Below are positions 41,911-57,400 of a stretch of 64,000 nucleotides of DNA, piece by piece. The stretch is from Hirudinaria manillensis (taxonomy: Eukaryota > Annelida > Clitellata > Hirudinida > Hirudinidae), in the NCBI GenBank assembly GCA_034509925.1, contig CM067536.1:5279501-5343500 (forward strand), in the 5' to 3' direction. Below the pieces are notes generated by a model. That model did no database searches, was not told the origin of the DNA, and saw nothing but the letters and a program-made list of their open reading frames with translations. Position 1 is the stretch's first letter, and each line of letters opens with the position of its first letter. A program made the translations under genes and the position numbers.

Positions 41911-43487
41911 TACTGGTTCTGTCAGCTAAGTATTTTACTAAGCAAGAATGTACCAAGATTAAATAATCACTAAAACTCACCTATCAAAGATGCAATCAAT
42001 CAGTTTACTTCTGAGTTCAGAAGGCTTACCTCAAATAACTCTGAGCCATTTTTAATTCTGTTAGTCATTGAAGAGTTCTCTCACATAACCTTCATAAGTT
42101 GGGAATTGTTGGAATTGTGCAATTTATTCATATAAATCTTTTACAAAAATTCTGTCAAAGATGTATACATATACAGATGTAAAATGTGATTTGAAGCTTT
42201 TTTTAGCTTTTTAAGTCATGGTAACAAATGTCAGAATTACACCAGAATATAAATTTAAGTAAAAAAAATTCTCAGAGATGAGAAATTTGACTCAGAATAT
42301 GTTCTAGGTTTATACTTGAACATATATTGAATCAATTCAATATACAATATACTACTTCAGTCATAAACATCAGAATTATAACTTCAAACTTTCCACAAAG
42401 GCAACAGTTCTATAAGGCAATTTTATGTGAGGTACATTGCAGAAGAGACAGATAGAAACAGACAGACAGACAGATAGCACGAAACTTGAAAGCTGCGGAT
42501 CGGTTTGTTACAAATATCTCCTGCACATCACATTTCATAAGCTTTCACTATTTATTGTCTTTTTACAAAAAAAAAACCCCATAAATAATAGCTTAATAAA
42601 TAGAAACTTGTGTGCTAGGAAAACAATTTCAAACAACATTTAGACAACGGGGCCCTGTCAGTGGAAAACCGATTGTGGTTGAGTTGGTGCTGGCACAGAA
42701 TTCTTCTGTTTGCAGTTTGGTCTTGATGTGCTTGTGGGGTCAAGTTGCCAAGGGGTCATCAAGTGAACCTTTCTTCATAGGAGTTGGCTTAATTTGCTGA
42801 TCATGGCAACTTCGTCTGTGGTCAAACCACTCTTTAATGTCCTTCTCACTGTTAAATTAGAATTAAATCTTGGAGTTAGTATGTTCAAAATTAATATTAT
42901 TTGTCAAATTTATTATTATTATTCATTACTACCGACCAAGCTATTCAAAGACCATTATGGTAACCAATTATGGAAAAAAACTCAAGAAACTCAGAACTGA
43001 AATAAAATGCCATAGACTGTCAATCATAAGAATTTGGAAGCATGATCCCCATTTGCAATATACCAAATGGCTTTGGGTTGTAGCCCTCTGTTTAACAACT
43101 GAGTGCTGTTGCAAATCATGCTCCTCCATGGCTAATATTGTGTAAGGACACTAATAATATTATTATTATTATATAATATTAGTTATCTAGTTTCAATTAC
43201 ACTGTGGATGTTGAGGTTTAATGTTTTGTCAAAAGATCCGACATTTCTTAGATTCAAGATTCGCACGGTCCATAGAATGGAATGGAATCAACATGTTGCA
43301 GATGATTTCGTGTTCGGCTCAAATTAAGCACTGTTTGCAGAAAGCTCTCGTAAAATCATTTATCATTTTGTGATTGCATGAATGATGCATGTGAAGATGC
43401 ACGAAGGTGCATGCCTAGTCTTCCGTGCTATTCTTATCAAAGCGATGCACGTAAAATGGCAGACGATGAAAGGCATCGAGATTGAAT
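41911..43487. other. Intergenic between convergent genes
   Basis: Lies between the SWSAP1-like gene and FHOD 3' ends. It holds both 3' UTRs and AT-rich sequence. Short frames around 42610-43145 are not convincing. No RNA gene seen. Confidence 0.55.
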
Positions 43488-45194
43488 TTAATTCTTGCCA
43501 CGAATAATAAACGTCGACGACTGACGTGATTTTCTCTCGACGTTCCTGGCTCTCCTCCTCTCCCTCGTCTTCTGCTCGTTGGACGACGTCACGGATCTCA
43601 GGACGGCTTCCAGGAGGTCGTCGTCGGGACTGTCGGAAGGGGTCGGAGTGACGGGGATTTGCTCCGCCTCTTTTACGTCGCTCCTTATCTCGGCCTCGCT
43701 CTTGGTCGACTTGTTCGTACTCAACTCCGCGTCGCCGATGATCGACTTTGAGTCGGAAATGGACTGCTGGAATGCCTTCGTGTCTGCAGAACAAATAGAA
43801 ATTAGTTTTGTATTAACGATTGGCCTTCACAGCTTTTTTTTAAAAAGTATTCTGTATTAATTAATTAATAATCTGTATTATATTAATTAATTAATAATTA
43901 TTGTATTAATTAATTAATAAACTGTATTATATTAATTAATTAATAATTAAAAAAGAATTTAATGTCTTCATCCAATGTACTTACTTGCGTAATAAAGATT
44001 TTTTCACAATTGATAAATAGTATCAATAAATAGATAAATACAAGCAAATTCATAAAACATGTACAAAATGTCAGTATCGGGCAGCTGCTTTGTGGAAATT
44101 ATTTTAATCTGGCATTGCTTAATTAGAAGATGTTTAACTCGATTGTTACAAACCAATTGATTTCCTGTTTCTGACTTTTGTGGGATTCAAAGTCGATCCG
44201 TTTTGAAGCAACGTCTCCAGCTCCCCTCCTCCGTCCTCGCCGAGTGTGGGAAGCATTTTGGCTTTTGTGACAAACTTTTTCGTCTGTTCAATGATTGGAT
44301 TCCAACATTTTTTAAAAAATGAGAGATTGGATTGCTTTAAGGTGTAAAGTCTTTAAATGTATCATCAAATGTATGTTAATTAAGTATTAAAGTGTGGATG
44401 ATTAACCAATAATTAGGCGTTAAAGGAACTTAAATAACCTGAACGATCATGACGCCCCTTGTCTTTTTCCTTTCTCTCATGTTGGCCTTCTTCTGTCTGG
44501 TGGTCACCACTTTTTCTCTTGTAGTTCGATATTCCAATGCAAATTCGCTCACGGCCTGACACAATTGGTTCACTGTGATGGTGCGAGCCTCTTCTGCTGA
44601 ATAACCAAGCCAGAGAAGGAACTTTTTGAACCTATTAGAAGTTGGAATTTATTAAAAAAAGAAATTATTTATAAATCGTGAAATAAAATCTATGTATTTC
44701 TGTTACATGTTTTACATGTGTGCACATACACGTTCAGACACATACACGTGCAGGCTCAATCACACAAAAGAATAAAATTAGAATTAAAATGACATAAGAA
44801 AATAAATATAAAATTTATAATTAAAACCTGTTGATGACCCGTCTGTAGACAATTTTGACCAGCACGATTCTCTTGGCAAAGTCGTTCAATGTTTCCTGCA
44901 TTCTGGGAGGTTAATGTTTGCATAGATGTTACCAGTAAAAGTCATTAGAATGAATTAAGTTAATGAATTAAGTTAATGAATTAAGTTAAGTTGTTGTGAT
45001 TTCTAAAATATGTTCCTGCTCTGGACATTTTCCAAGAATAATTTAAAAAATAATATTTTCAACAGGTATTCAATGAAACAAGATTGGAATTAAACCATTT
45101 AATCTAAGGTTCAATCAATTAATAGTCACAGGTATGTGAATGTTTGTCATACTTAAGTTTTCAATCAGGATAATTTGGAACTTTCATGTTATTG

Positions 45195-45252
<58 letters not shown>

Positions 45253-46628
45253 AGTGATGTTAAGATCAGAGTTTAGGGTAACTTTGAAGTCCATGAATAT
45301 GACTTAAAAACATATTTAGATATATATTGCAATCAGATGAGGTGCATTATTTATATAAAATTGGATAGCAATGGGCAGTATGATGTTTCTGCTAGGTTCT
45401 AATTCTAATTTGTTTATTTTTTGGTTCCAGATTTTTGTGACACTTATCTTGTTATCTTGATTTTCAGTTGATATGTTTGAATCATTTCATACATATTTCT
45501 ATTGTGAATATTATTAATGATATTATAATTAATTATACACTTGAATGTATTTAGCATTTGGAACTAGTCTGATAAGTCAGTGAATTTACTTGTGCTTCAA
45601 TTGGAAAGTGGAGTCGTGTTTCACGATGGATCTCAGGTGTTCCACGGATGAATCACAATCAGCCTCCAGCTTCAACAATTTCTCTTTCAAGTCCTCCCAG
45701 TCAACCTACAAACAAATTTTGTTACATCAAGTGTCCTTGTTTCCAAAGTCTTAGTCATAAATGGCAAATGTGAGAAGAACTTATGCAGTACAAGTGCCTC
45801 TCATAAGGCTTGGATAAGGACCAGAATTTTATATTTTGTTTAGTTTTCTGAAAAAAACTATAGCATGTAATTGCTCCAAGTTTCCATTATTTCATGCCTC
45901 TGTTCTTAGTTTTTTTTATGTTATATTTTAAATGTTTGTTTTAAATGGAAAGATAAAGATTTTTGCTTTCATGTAAGGGTTGCTGATTTTTCCTTTTTAT
46001 CATATTTCTAGTTTTTTGCTCAAATTACCAAATATAGTTGTCCAAAATCACTGAAATTAATATCTCCCAGTAGCTAGCATTCATAAACATCTACGTACCA
46101 TATAAATAAATGGTTTATATGTGACTTGTATCAACAAAATTATGGTTAAAATACATTAGTTTCCCAACCTTAAGACAGGCTCTGTATAACGGTCTACATA
46201 TTATGAATGCCAACATTAACAAACACAAAATAAAAATGCAAGCGTTTTGGGGAAAACCGAGCATAAAATTTCTTCTAAAACCTTTAAAAACATCTTAAAT
46301 ACTGGAAAAAATTTCGTTGAATCACTTGACAGATTTATAGAAACAATAGAAAAAACGATTTCAATGATTTAAAATAAACATCTCAGGGATTAAATTTATT
46401 TTCAAAAAAATTATTATTATTTCATTAAAATTCTTAAAAGCTTTTATAAATCTTTTAACCATTTCTTATCTCATTTAAATAACACCTCTCCAAACAAAAA
46501 ACGTTTTCATCACCATCTTCATCCCAATATAATAATAATAATAATAATATCTTTGTCATCTATGAGGCCCTATAGCTCATGCATACAGCACTATATAAAT
46601 GACATATTATTTGTTGTTACTATTATTA

Positions 46629-46660
<32 letters not shown>

Positions 46661-47271
46661 CATCATTATTATTATTACTATACAATCTATATCTATACAT
46701 CCTAGTACCAAGAAATCACACGAAAACAGCAAAAACACCAGCAGACGCCAACTGGAATAGCATTAAGAAACCTTCGCACAGCGGATGATCGATCCTATCT
46801 CCGAGTAGAGATCGCTGGAGTCGGGGAAACTGTCGAGGATGAGATTCACGAGGTGGTGCAGCAAGGTGTGCTTGTACACGTTGTCCTTGACCTCCGTCAC
46901 TCTGAGCAGGTAGTCGAGCGTGAAGCCTGACACCTGTTTCGATACGAGTTGTATTGAGTCGCGTGAAACGTATACAAGATAAATCAATTTTGATCAAGAA
47001 AATGCGTCCATTTTTATTTCAATGGCTTTATTTGAAGACACCTAAATGATCCTAAAGTTCTGTGTTAATCCTGTGAGAGGTTCATTAAGATTACGAAATA
47101 TTTACTTACAAAATTTAAAATGTATTATTACTTTTACTTATTACAATTCAAGGAAACGTGATCAACAATTAATCTTTATTAAATAAAAAATTAACTGAAA
47201 ATACGGCAGTATTTATAATTTGCATACGACAGCACCTCCGATGCTATGCATATGTTGCTCTAAAAATTAAC

Positions 47272-47305
<34 letters not shown>

Positions 47306-50300
47306 ATTATAACAATTATTATTATTATAAATAGGTTGAATTTTGTTCAATTTTTAATGATACTTGCAATCAATAGTTGCAAAAGCACCTGAGAATTGTT
47401 GAGGAAGTTGCCGATGGAGAGAAGAGTGGAGAGGATGAATTTGAACGTCTTGCATCTCTTCAGTTCTTCCATGCCCTTCTTCATGTCAAGGAGGGGGTCA
47501 CAGATTTCCTGACGACAAAATATTCTTAAAATAAACAAATTTAAGATTAATTGAATTAACGAAGATGATGCCATTTTCACCCATTCAGTTTTTTTTTGAA
47601 TTATAAACAAAGATGGTGATTAAATAATAATAATTATTCCTTACAATTTTACTGTAATTATAATAATATATTACAATAATAAAATATTATTATTATTATT
47701 CCTTACTACTTTGCTACATTATTATTTTATATTATTAAATTATTATTATTATTACAACTGGTTTAAATCTAACAACAGCATTGTACCCACAGATTCAATG
47801 GTGTCATAATCCATCTTGTAAATCCACAATCGAAGTCTTGACTCAAGTTCTGATATCGATCCCATGGTCAGCAGAAACTGTTCTGCTGTTCCCAGCTGAA
47901 GGCCATTGACACTCTGGGCTTCAATTATTTTTGTCTTTTCTTCCTCTGTAGGCATCATGCCAACCAGAATTTTCTGTTTCGTTTCAGAAATTTAGTAATT
48001 TATAAAATATTCATCGATAATATAAATTATTATTAAAAAATATGTGGTTTTGTTGAGTGTTTATGCAACTAGGTTTTGAATGCAGCATATATTTTGATAA
48101 ACACCACATGCCATCTGCAGCAAAAACTTTCTAAAGCTAATGTGTATATCAAGTACTGGTCAAGATTATGGAAAACCTCAATGTCTTCCCTGGACAATAC
48201 TGCATTGTCCATAGAAAGGATTGCCGTCTTGATTGCACCTGGTTTCGGAAGGTGAACCATCCCGATGTTTATGGCGTTGGATCTTTTTTGATCCAAGATG
48301 CTCAATTCTTTCTTTGTTAAGTCGAGTTTCTGCAAAACGGAAACATCAACTCAGCAGATATTCTACTGCAAATCAATGCTGTTGTCAAAAAATGTTTCAA
48401 TTATAAGTTTAAATATAATAATAACAATAATAATTGTGACACTGAAAAAAGTGGAAAAAGCAATTAAAGAAATTGGTCAATAAACAGGTGAAAAGTACTC
48501 TAAACATAAATATGCATTTTCTTGGAACAAGCATTGAAAGATCATGTTTAATGTTCAATAATCAGATATTCTTCAAAAGGAAGACCAATTGTATGACATC
48601 ACTCATGATATGTTAGTATCCAAGTACTTGGTACATTGTATTGCTGCTGTTAGAAAGCATTTAAAAGCAGAATCGAGTAAAACAAGGGAGTCAAATTAAG
48701 AGCAGCGATGTTAAACTTAATTAAAAGAGGTTAGCAAAATAATAGTAATGATAATAATAATAATAGTAATAATAATAACCAATCTTATCATAATCATAAT
48801 CGTTTTGTGTTTTAACTATTTCTACCGAAGAAGGAGGCAATGAATTGAAAGAGAGATTTAACGAACTCGTTACCAACTCACTTCCTGCAAAAAGAAATGC
48901 ATTGATTTAGTAATTAGTAATCAATAATTTACTGATTTAGTACCTCAAATTGAAATTTATTCAAGAAAATAATTTAAGGTTAAATAAAAAAAAATAAATA
49001 AATAATAAAATTTCTTCTTTAAATCAGGATGCATCCAGTTTAAAAAATGTTGAGTTATTTTTCTGTGTTTAAGTAAAAAAAAAGATATTATATGAGGCAG
49101 GATTTATGTTCATGAAATATTTTTAACTTAATTTCGAAATAAATAAACATTTTTATGTGGAAAATCAGCAAATCATTTTGGTCATAATAATCCTTTTCCA
49201 AATCAATTTGTTATTCTAAGTGTGGTTATGGAATAAAAATTAGTGTTTGACGAAGCAATGTGCTGGGACATCGTAAGAACAAAGCCACTCAGTTAACCAG
49301 AGTCAACAAAAACATTACAAACATCATGTGACTTTGTGTTTAGCTGACCTTTTGACTGCTCATACTTACATCACATGTATTGATGGGAGGTAAAGGAACT
49401 TCTTAATATATGGCCATTTCTATGGGGTTCTCATGTAGAAGGTGAACCGTGGCAATGCAAGGCTGGGTTTTGAATGTGACACGTGATAACCATTGCCACG
49501 ACTTCATGTTATTCTCATCAATCACAAGATTTCAAGCGATGTTGAGATTCAATCAAGTTGACCAGTGCAAATGCTTGTGCCGAGAATCAATTTGATTGAA
49601 GCATGAATGATTTTCTGCTGATGACATCTCCTTACTCAGAAGAAGGAATCATTTAAAGACCACCATTTTGATAAGCAATACATCCTTCTCTAACAACTCC
49701 TGCTTGTGCTTAACTTCTATTATCAGTTAAGTTGCATTATTAAAGACAATCATTATCAAATGATTTTGAATGATTTTTGCATTTAATTACAGTAGGTCTA
49801 CTTTAATAAACAAATATGCATAATTTCATTCCTCTTTATTTCATTTTTCTTTATACATTCATGATTCTAAACTGCATTTCAAATCCAGCAACTTAATATC
49901 AACATGCTCTTGACAAAGAATATGTCAACAACAGTTTGGGTACAATACCTAATGATGCAATACTCAGCACATATATACACACTCACACATACACCCACAC
50001 ATATATACTCACCCTAGGCTTGGCCTCTTGAGTCCTGATCTCAAAGAGCGTTTCAAATTTGACCTTATCGATCCTCACATCTCCGATCTCTTTCCTCAGT
50101 TCCTCCCAAATGGTGCCCGAAGGTTTTCCCATTGGCGTCGTGAAGTGAGAATTGGCCTCCCTCCAATGGAGTTTCATCTTCTTCTTTTGAACGGTTCCCA
50201 CTTTCTGAGCGTCCAAAGATGGAGGCATCGGAGGTGGTGGAGGTGCACTCAAAGGCAAAAGATGAGGAGCCGGAAGTAGTTGCCTGTTAAGAGATGTTCG

Positions 50301-53300
50301 AATTAAATAATAGCTAGTAATACTGACCCGATCACTAATAATTAATACATTTTATAAATGTTATATTACGTTATGAACATTGTAGCCATTAACAAAGCGC
50401 TTAGTAATTTAAAATTAGTAAATAAATTAAAAGGATAAACGGCAAACAACACAAACCTACCCTGCACTGCCGGGCAGCGGGGGCGGCAACGGAGGAGCGG
50501 GAGGAGCGGCCGGATCGACGCTGGATCCGACGGATCCCGGCTGCGCGTTCGAAGCATCGAGACTCGTCTTGGAGTGATTGGACAGGTAATCCTGGTCGTC
50601 AACTTCCGTGAGGTCGGTGAAGTCGGCGTCCTTTATCCTCAGCGGCAGCTTCAGGATCTCCTTCTCGAGAACTTGCCAACCGATGGCGTCCTGTCGGGCG
50701 TCCGGTGCTTTGTTCGGGAGTTTCAAGGAAGGACGACTCGACAGTTTGCAAGTCGACGAAGGGGGGCCCGAATCGTGCTTTTTGACTGGCATCCTGGTTA
50801 GTTAGTAATTAAACTAGCTGATTATTTAATTAACACGTTACTTTTATTCAAATCTATCGATCAGTTAAAGAATGATTAAAGTAGCATCTCTATTAGTCGG
50901 GCTGGAAACACGTTATTGGAATTTTCCCAGCAACTTTGGGACAAGAAAGTATGAGATGCTAGAGTTAATAAATAAATGACTTGTGAGTTGTTAGACAAAA
51001 TCCAATCTTTATGCTGAAAAATCTCTTTTATTAGGTGTGAGGTGAGCATTAACCATTAGATTTATTTTAAACTTGAAGCATAAATGCCTTTCAAGTTTCA
51101 ATTTGTCGCTTCTGATAAAATAGAATCCCGGTTTTAACCACCTGAAGTTACATTAAAACCATTTCAGCGTCGAAACTTTGTTTTAGCCGTCAAAGTTGTC
51201 GAACATAAATTGATAAATCTGTTTCAGTTGTAAAGTAATAATCTAATTAATTATTTAGTTAATTGATTGATTAAGTAATTCATTAATAATTTCTCTAAAA
51301 GTAAAAAATAAAGAGGACCCACTTGGTTGATTTTAATTTGCTCTTGGCGGCACAAACTTTAGAAGCGAGATCTTCGTCCACGAGGGAGGCAGGTTTCGCT
51401 TCGTCCAGGGACACGTGTTTCCCCATCTTTGCCAGATTCACTTTCGATTGCTCCTCGAACATCGCTTCTGACGCTTTCCTCGCCTCGGCGGAACAACTGT
51501 CTTCTGGAATGTTGCGGACGGGGACGGGCTCCACTTCGCAGGAAGGTTTGCTGACGAGACGAGTTTCGACGGCCTTGACCTGCGCTTGGCTTGGTTTGCT
51601 TTCGGGTTTTTCCGATGTTTTTGTTTCTTCGTCGGTTTTTGGGACCGCCGCGGCGCTCGGAAACGCGGGAACGTCCGATCGTTTTTGAACCTGAAATACT
51701 TCATCGAGGTCGTTGGTGATGTTTATTTTGGGCAGCTCCGATTTCTGGCTCTGCCGAGACTTTTCGTCGTCCGACTGACCCCCGCCGCTGCTGCTGATGA
51801 TGATCTCGTCTTGATTGGGGTGCTCTGCTCTTTCACTCTGGGGGCAGCTCACCATCTCCATCATGTGAGACTGTTGCCTCTGCCTCCGTTGTCGTCTGCT
51901 CATGCTTTGTCTGGCTATTTGCTGCGACGAGGCTGCAAACGTCATTTCGATGTCAATGGATTTAATGGCAATTAAAATTTGATAAAATGTAGCATGTCCT
52001 TTCTTAATTTTCAGTAAAAAAAAATGCATGCTGTAGTACTTCTTGGTGAAAAGAAATATGATAAAAGAATATAATAAGTATGATGGCATGTTAAGAATGA
52101 AGCAAAGTTCAACTTAATGGCTCATTAAGACAATATGTTTGTCACATTCAATAACCACTTTCCTATTCACCTGTGAAGAACACCAAACTGATTTCTAAGA
52201 CTAATCAGCTAATTAATTATTTAACTATAACCATCTTGAACTACAAAATTCTGGTGTCATATAACCACTTCACATAACCAAATCTTACCTCAGCTGGAAA
52301 TACCATCATCAAATAAAAAGACAAAGATGGTTAAAGCTAGATCTTTGGATCTGTGGTTTATGTTGGTTATAACCTTACTTAAAACAGACTTTTAAAGAGC
52401 ATAATGAAAATGGAATCTCCATGACTAACCATCACAGAATTAATTATCCAACTAAAACACTCTCAAACCACATACAAGTTGCATAATCAAACTCCAGCCT
52501 GGAAATGCCAGTGAAAACAATAGTGAGAAAAACAGCAAGATATATAAAGATGGACCTCTCGATCCATGATCCAAGTTAGGTTATAATCCACAAACAGACT
52601 TGTAAAGTGCATAATGATTAAATAATAATAATAATAACATTAATAATAATAATAATAAATATTACAACAAAATATATAAAGACAAGCACAGACTAACACT
52701 GTCTCTCGGGCAGGGACACGGTGCTCGAGTGGAGCTGTGAATCGTCGTTGTCCTCTTCGTTTTGCGCATAGTTGCACGAGAACGTCGACTGGTTGATGCC
52801 GACCGCATCCTTGGAGTGAAGTTTCGCCTGCAGGGCTCCGTTTGAAATGCTGGAAACGACGCTCCTGCTGCAGACCACTTCGTCGTCGCCGCTGACGTCG
52901 TTCGTGTTGCTGTTGTGTTCTTCCGTCAGCAGTTCGGGAATAGACGGAGACGACTGCGTCACGTCCTCTCTACTGGAAATGTCAGTCACGTTTTTGCGTT
53001 ATTATTATTATCATTGTTGTTATTATTATTATTATTATTATTCTTATGCATGAAGTCTCAATTACTACGATTAGTTGTAATATGAAATTATACAATAACA
53101 CATAATATAATATTAAATGCTATTAGCAATACGAATTAAAATCCTGTCGGTAAATTTTAGAAATAAATTCGTACCAACATTATAAAGTTTCATGTCTGCT
53201 AAAATTTTGAATCAAATCTATTCTATGGTCTTTAACAGGTGCTTGAGTTGTACTTAAGTACTGGTACTATTACTCAGTACTGCAAGTCTGTGAGCACTAA

Positions 53301-54450
53301 GAAATTATTATATCAGAGTAAAGAGGAACCACCTTCTCTATAAATGAGTTTAGTACTTAGAACCAATTGATTGCATTTGCATATCTCCGTTAAAATCGCA
53401 ACTGCTTCATTGTTTACAAACGTCTGTGTAACATTTGTTGTGCAACATCATCTTGCTTAGCAGAGAGCATTTGTTATGTCACATGTTAATGTGAGTCATC
53501 AGGGTTTATTTGTTTTAAAAGTTGTTAATTAATTTTAGTTAGTTAAGCAAATTAAACGAAAATCGCTTTTGCAAATCTTTTGACATTTTCTCAACAATTT
53601 CTTTATAAAGAATTAAAAGCATCTTCTCTTTTTTTTATTTTAGAACCTTATTAGAACAAATTAATAGTGATTTTTTATAACCAAGTTCTTTATCAAGTTT
53701 CCTAAGAGCCCTTATGTTATCATAAAAATTAAAATCATAAAATTTCCATTTGAACTCACTGCAAGCCACGAGAAACCGTCAAAAAATTCGACTGAATTTG
53801 CGGAGTGAATTTGTTGGAAGGAGTCGGACTGCTGGCCACGTCTGCCGATCTCCTCCTCGTTCTCTTGATGTCTTCCGAGCTACGAACTTTCTGCAGCTTA
53901 CGGAACCTGCCGATTCGAGGAATCCTTTCGATAACTCATTAGAAGCGATTCATTTAAATTTTACAAACGAGCAAATTAGATATTTAATGTAATATCTAAT
54001 GTAATAATCATAATCTTCATGCAAACATCTAAATATCATTTAGGGTTTTGTATTTTCTACACATTTTTCTATATAAAAGTCAAGGAAGACCAACAGAGAA
54101 GTCAAAAAGGCACCCACCCTGTGTCAAAAGACATAGGACTGATGTCGCCATCTTCGACGGACACCAAGGAGTCGTACATGTCAAACTGCTCCAGAAGGTC
54201 CTTTTCATCCTTCTTGGATGCCCTGTACAACTTCATGAAGTTCTCGATGCCTTGCTCTTCCAATGAGTCTGTAATGTCATAGAACGTGTCTTGGTCTGGT
54301 ACGGCTGTTAGTGTCTGGAAGATTTTTTTTTCAGTATTGGATGACATAAAGATTATAATTAGATTTATCAAATAAATATCTTCTCTAAAGGTGAAAAAAA
54401 GTAAAAAGAATTCAATTTCTTCAACAATATTGTAAATAATAAAATGTAAA

Positions 54451-54481
<31 letters not shown>

Positions 54482-57400
54482 TAGTATTAATACTAACAAT
54501 AATATCATGAACATCATGGGGGTCATGTTGTTGAGTCACACACGACAGTCAAAAATATGCAATCTTCTTGAATGTGAATTTCATATATACATATAAACAT
54601 AATATAATATAATATAATATAATATAATATAATATAATATAATATAATATAATATAATATAATATAATATAATATAATATAATATAATATAATAGGAGAC
54701 ACTTAATGTTATGACGTAGAAGAGAAATCCGCAAAACAACGTATACCGTTGACAGCAGAGAGAGTGAACCCTCACCAATGATATCCAAGGGTTTGCTGTT
54801 CATTGTGTGTCGTGTGAATATAAAAGAGACTTAATGGTTTCAAAAAACAAAGTCTGTTTGTAATCACCAGGAGAAAGACAAAGAAAAGGCTGCAGGTTAA
54901 ACCTGGTAAAACCCCACATCATTTGTTTACTTTAAATTTTAAATCAACATTTTCTTGTTTCAATAGGAGATAGAAGAACATTTAGAGAATCACAAACTGT
55001 TCATTAAGTGTTGTTATGTTTACTGTCAAACATTATTGCATGATTGCTAGGCTTATTAACATCATCCCACACTGTTATTAGGAAGCAAAGGATACGTAGA
55101 TAAGGTGCAATTCGCTTAATTACATTCTCAAGCAAGTAATTATGATGCATAAATGAAATATAAAGTAATGCATAATTATAACAATATAATTTCCAAAATA
55201 ACACTTTTTTATTTAGAGGATCTTCTGAGTAATCATAGATCCACGAACGATTATAAATGCTCTGCGTGTGGTAAGACATGTGGCAAGCCATATGGTAAGA
55301 CATATGATAAGATTAACATGATGATTGGAGTGTGTTCATCTTGTAGAGTTGGAATCTCTGGAAGATTAATAATAATAGTAACACATGCCTTTAGGTCATC
55401 TGCGTTGTTTATTTTAGCTAATTTGACTTAAGATTCTTGTAATTCTTGTAGATAAATGCAGATTACAACTGCCCGTTGACATGGCAGCTCAGATTAGATT
55501 GCAAACCAATGCAGGAATCTAACTTTTTCAGGTGACACAAAAAAAAAAATTTTTTTTTTAAATATTTTAAAAGCTGATTAAAATACCTTGTTGATGAGAG
55601 TCATTGCATACACCAAGACTTCCACATCGACTGACATGTCATCGTTCACCAACTTCATGAAATTACCCCACGGCTTGCTCCCTAACGTGAACAAAGAGTT
55701 TATTTATCATTCAACCAAAATCCTAGAACCAATCACCAATCACAAAATCAAAAGCCTCGATCAGACCGATTGAGCACTGACTCAACCCATCATCCTTCCA
55801 ACTATTTTCAAAATCACTACATTAATTTAATTTAATTACAAGCATCTAATTCAGAAATATTTCAAAAAGTTGTAAAAACAAAAAATTATTTTTCCAGTCC
55901 AATACCATTCTGAGAAGTGAGAAACCCACACCATTAGATATGAATAAACATGAAGGAATAATGAATTGCTAATTAATACCCATCAAGTGATTCAATACTT
56001 CAAAGAATGTGAGACCTCTACAATAAAGGGCCTATTCAAGCTACTGTTATTTTGAGCATTTAAGATTAAACTGTTAATGATGATTATAGTCTCAAAAGAG
56101 CGCTTGAAATTCCTTGTCTGGTAGACGAGATAGTAGAGTAGTTAGAATGAATTCAAAGCAACAGAAAAATCAATGAAGTCTTTCAGGTCTCAAAAAAAAA
56201 TTATCCTTTAATCTCTTTAGATCAACAGATGAAGAGCAAATGTTTGCAAGAAAACTTATTTATTGGTAATTTTGGTGCTACATGATTTTATGGATTTATT
56301 TTTAGTGACGTGTCGATCACATGAAGGAAGACCCTGGTCGTTACCAGAGTAAATAATGAGGACTCTTGTAAATAATGAACCTAGAAAGGATTACAGGATT
56401 CAAGAAATGATGGCAAGATTATCTTATGATTCAATTCTTACCTTCTTCTCAAAAAGTTGCTAACATAAATAGAATGACAGATGACATCAGACATTTTAAT
56501 GATTTATTATTCACAACACAACAGGACCAGTGAGGAGAGGAGACACAAACTGCAAACACATCAAGAGGCAAACACTTAGGAAGCCCATGCATTCAAAGAT
56601 CATTCTAAACATTAAAGAATTATACAACTATATAGAACAACTCATATAAAGAAGAAATTCAATTTGAATGGGTGCAGGCAATCTGCTGAGGGTATTTTTT
56701 TAATAAAAAGAAGTTATCGATTTTGTTTAAAAGTGGCGACCTGTTTCTGCATCCTCAGAGTTGATGGCCTGAGTGAGAAGTTGCCAATTGGTGTCGTTGT
56801 ATTCCAGGAAGACCAGCAACAACTTCAATGTCAACTTTACCACCAATCGGGGCTGATAGGAAAAATGTTTACAACTTTATGCTAATTAGTTTGTATTTAC
56901 AATGACCAGTATGCAATGACCATTGCACAGTGGCATTATACATGATGACCACAGATTCTGACAATGGTGGTTATAGGAAAGGTAACAGACTGTTGGTGGG
57001 AAAAACTTTGTGCACCATTTTTTACAAGGCATTTAAATTTAGTTTGTTGTGAAATTTTAATTAATTAAATTAAATTAACTAGTAAGCAACAAAAAGAAAT
57101 GAAATTCTGCCAAATGTCCAGCATTCCATGCAAAATCAAAAATTAGCTTTTCTGTAATTTATTAACTCTAAATCAAAATGATTCAAATCCCGAAGCTAAG
57201 ATGCTTTCGCCTATTTGTTCATCCGTCCATCCATCTGTCCGTACATCCATCCATCCAGCATAAAATGACATCCTGGACCAGCCCTTCTCCAAATCACACA
57301 GGCTCAGGACCCAGATTCATTTCTTAGCAAATAAAAAAAATGCAAGACCATCCATCATCCCAACCAAAACCAGTTTCAAGTTACATGTGGGGGCAGGCTC

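Noticed and set aside
48880-48900. Extra FHOD exon after an acceptor-like CTTTTTGCAG
   Set aside because: The flanking FH2 exons already join in phase 0 with the conserved sequence order, and no conserved frame follows the acceptor.
50574-51975. Plus-strand frames opposite FHOD exons 12 and 13
   Set aside because: The minus-strand frame joins in phase to conserved FHOD sequence; the plus frames match nothing.
53238-53302. Second hAT-type MITE (GTAC-rich, partly inverted ends)
   Set aside because: No 8-bp duplication flanks it and the ends match poorly; kept only as a GTACT-rich segment.
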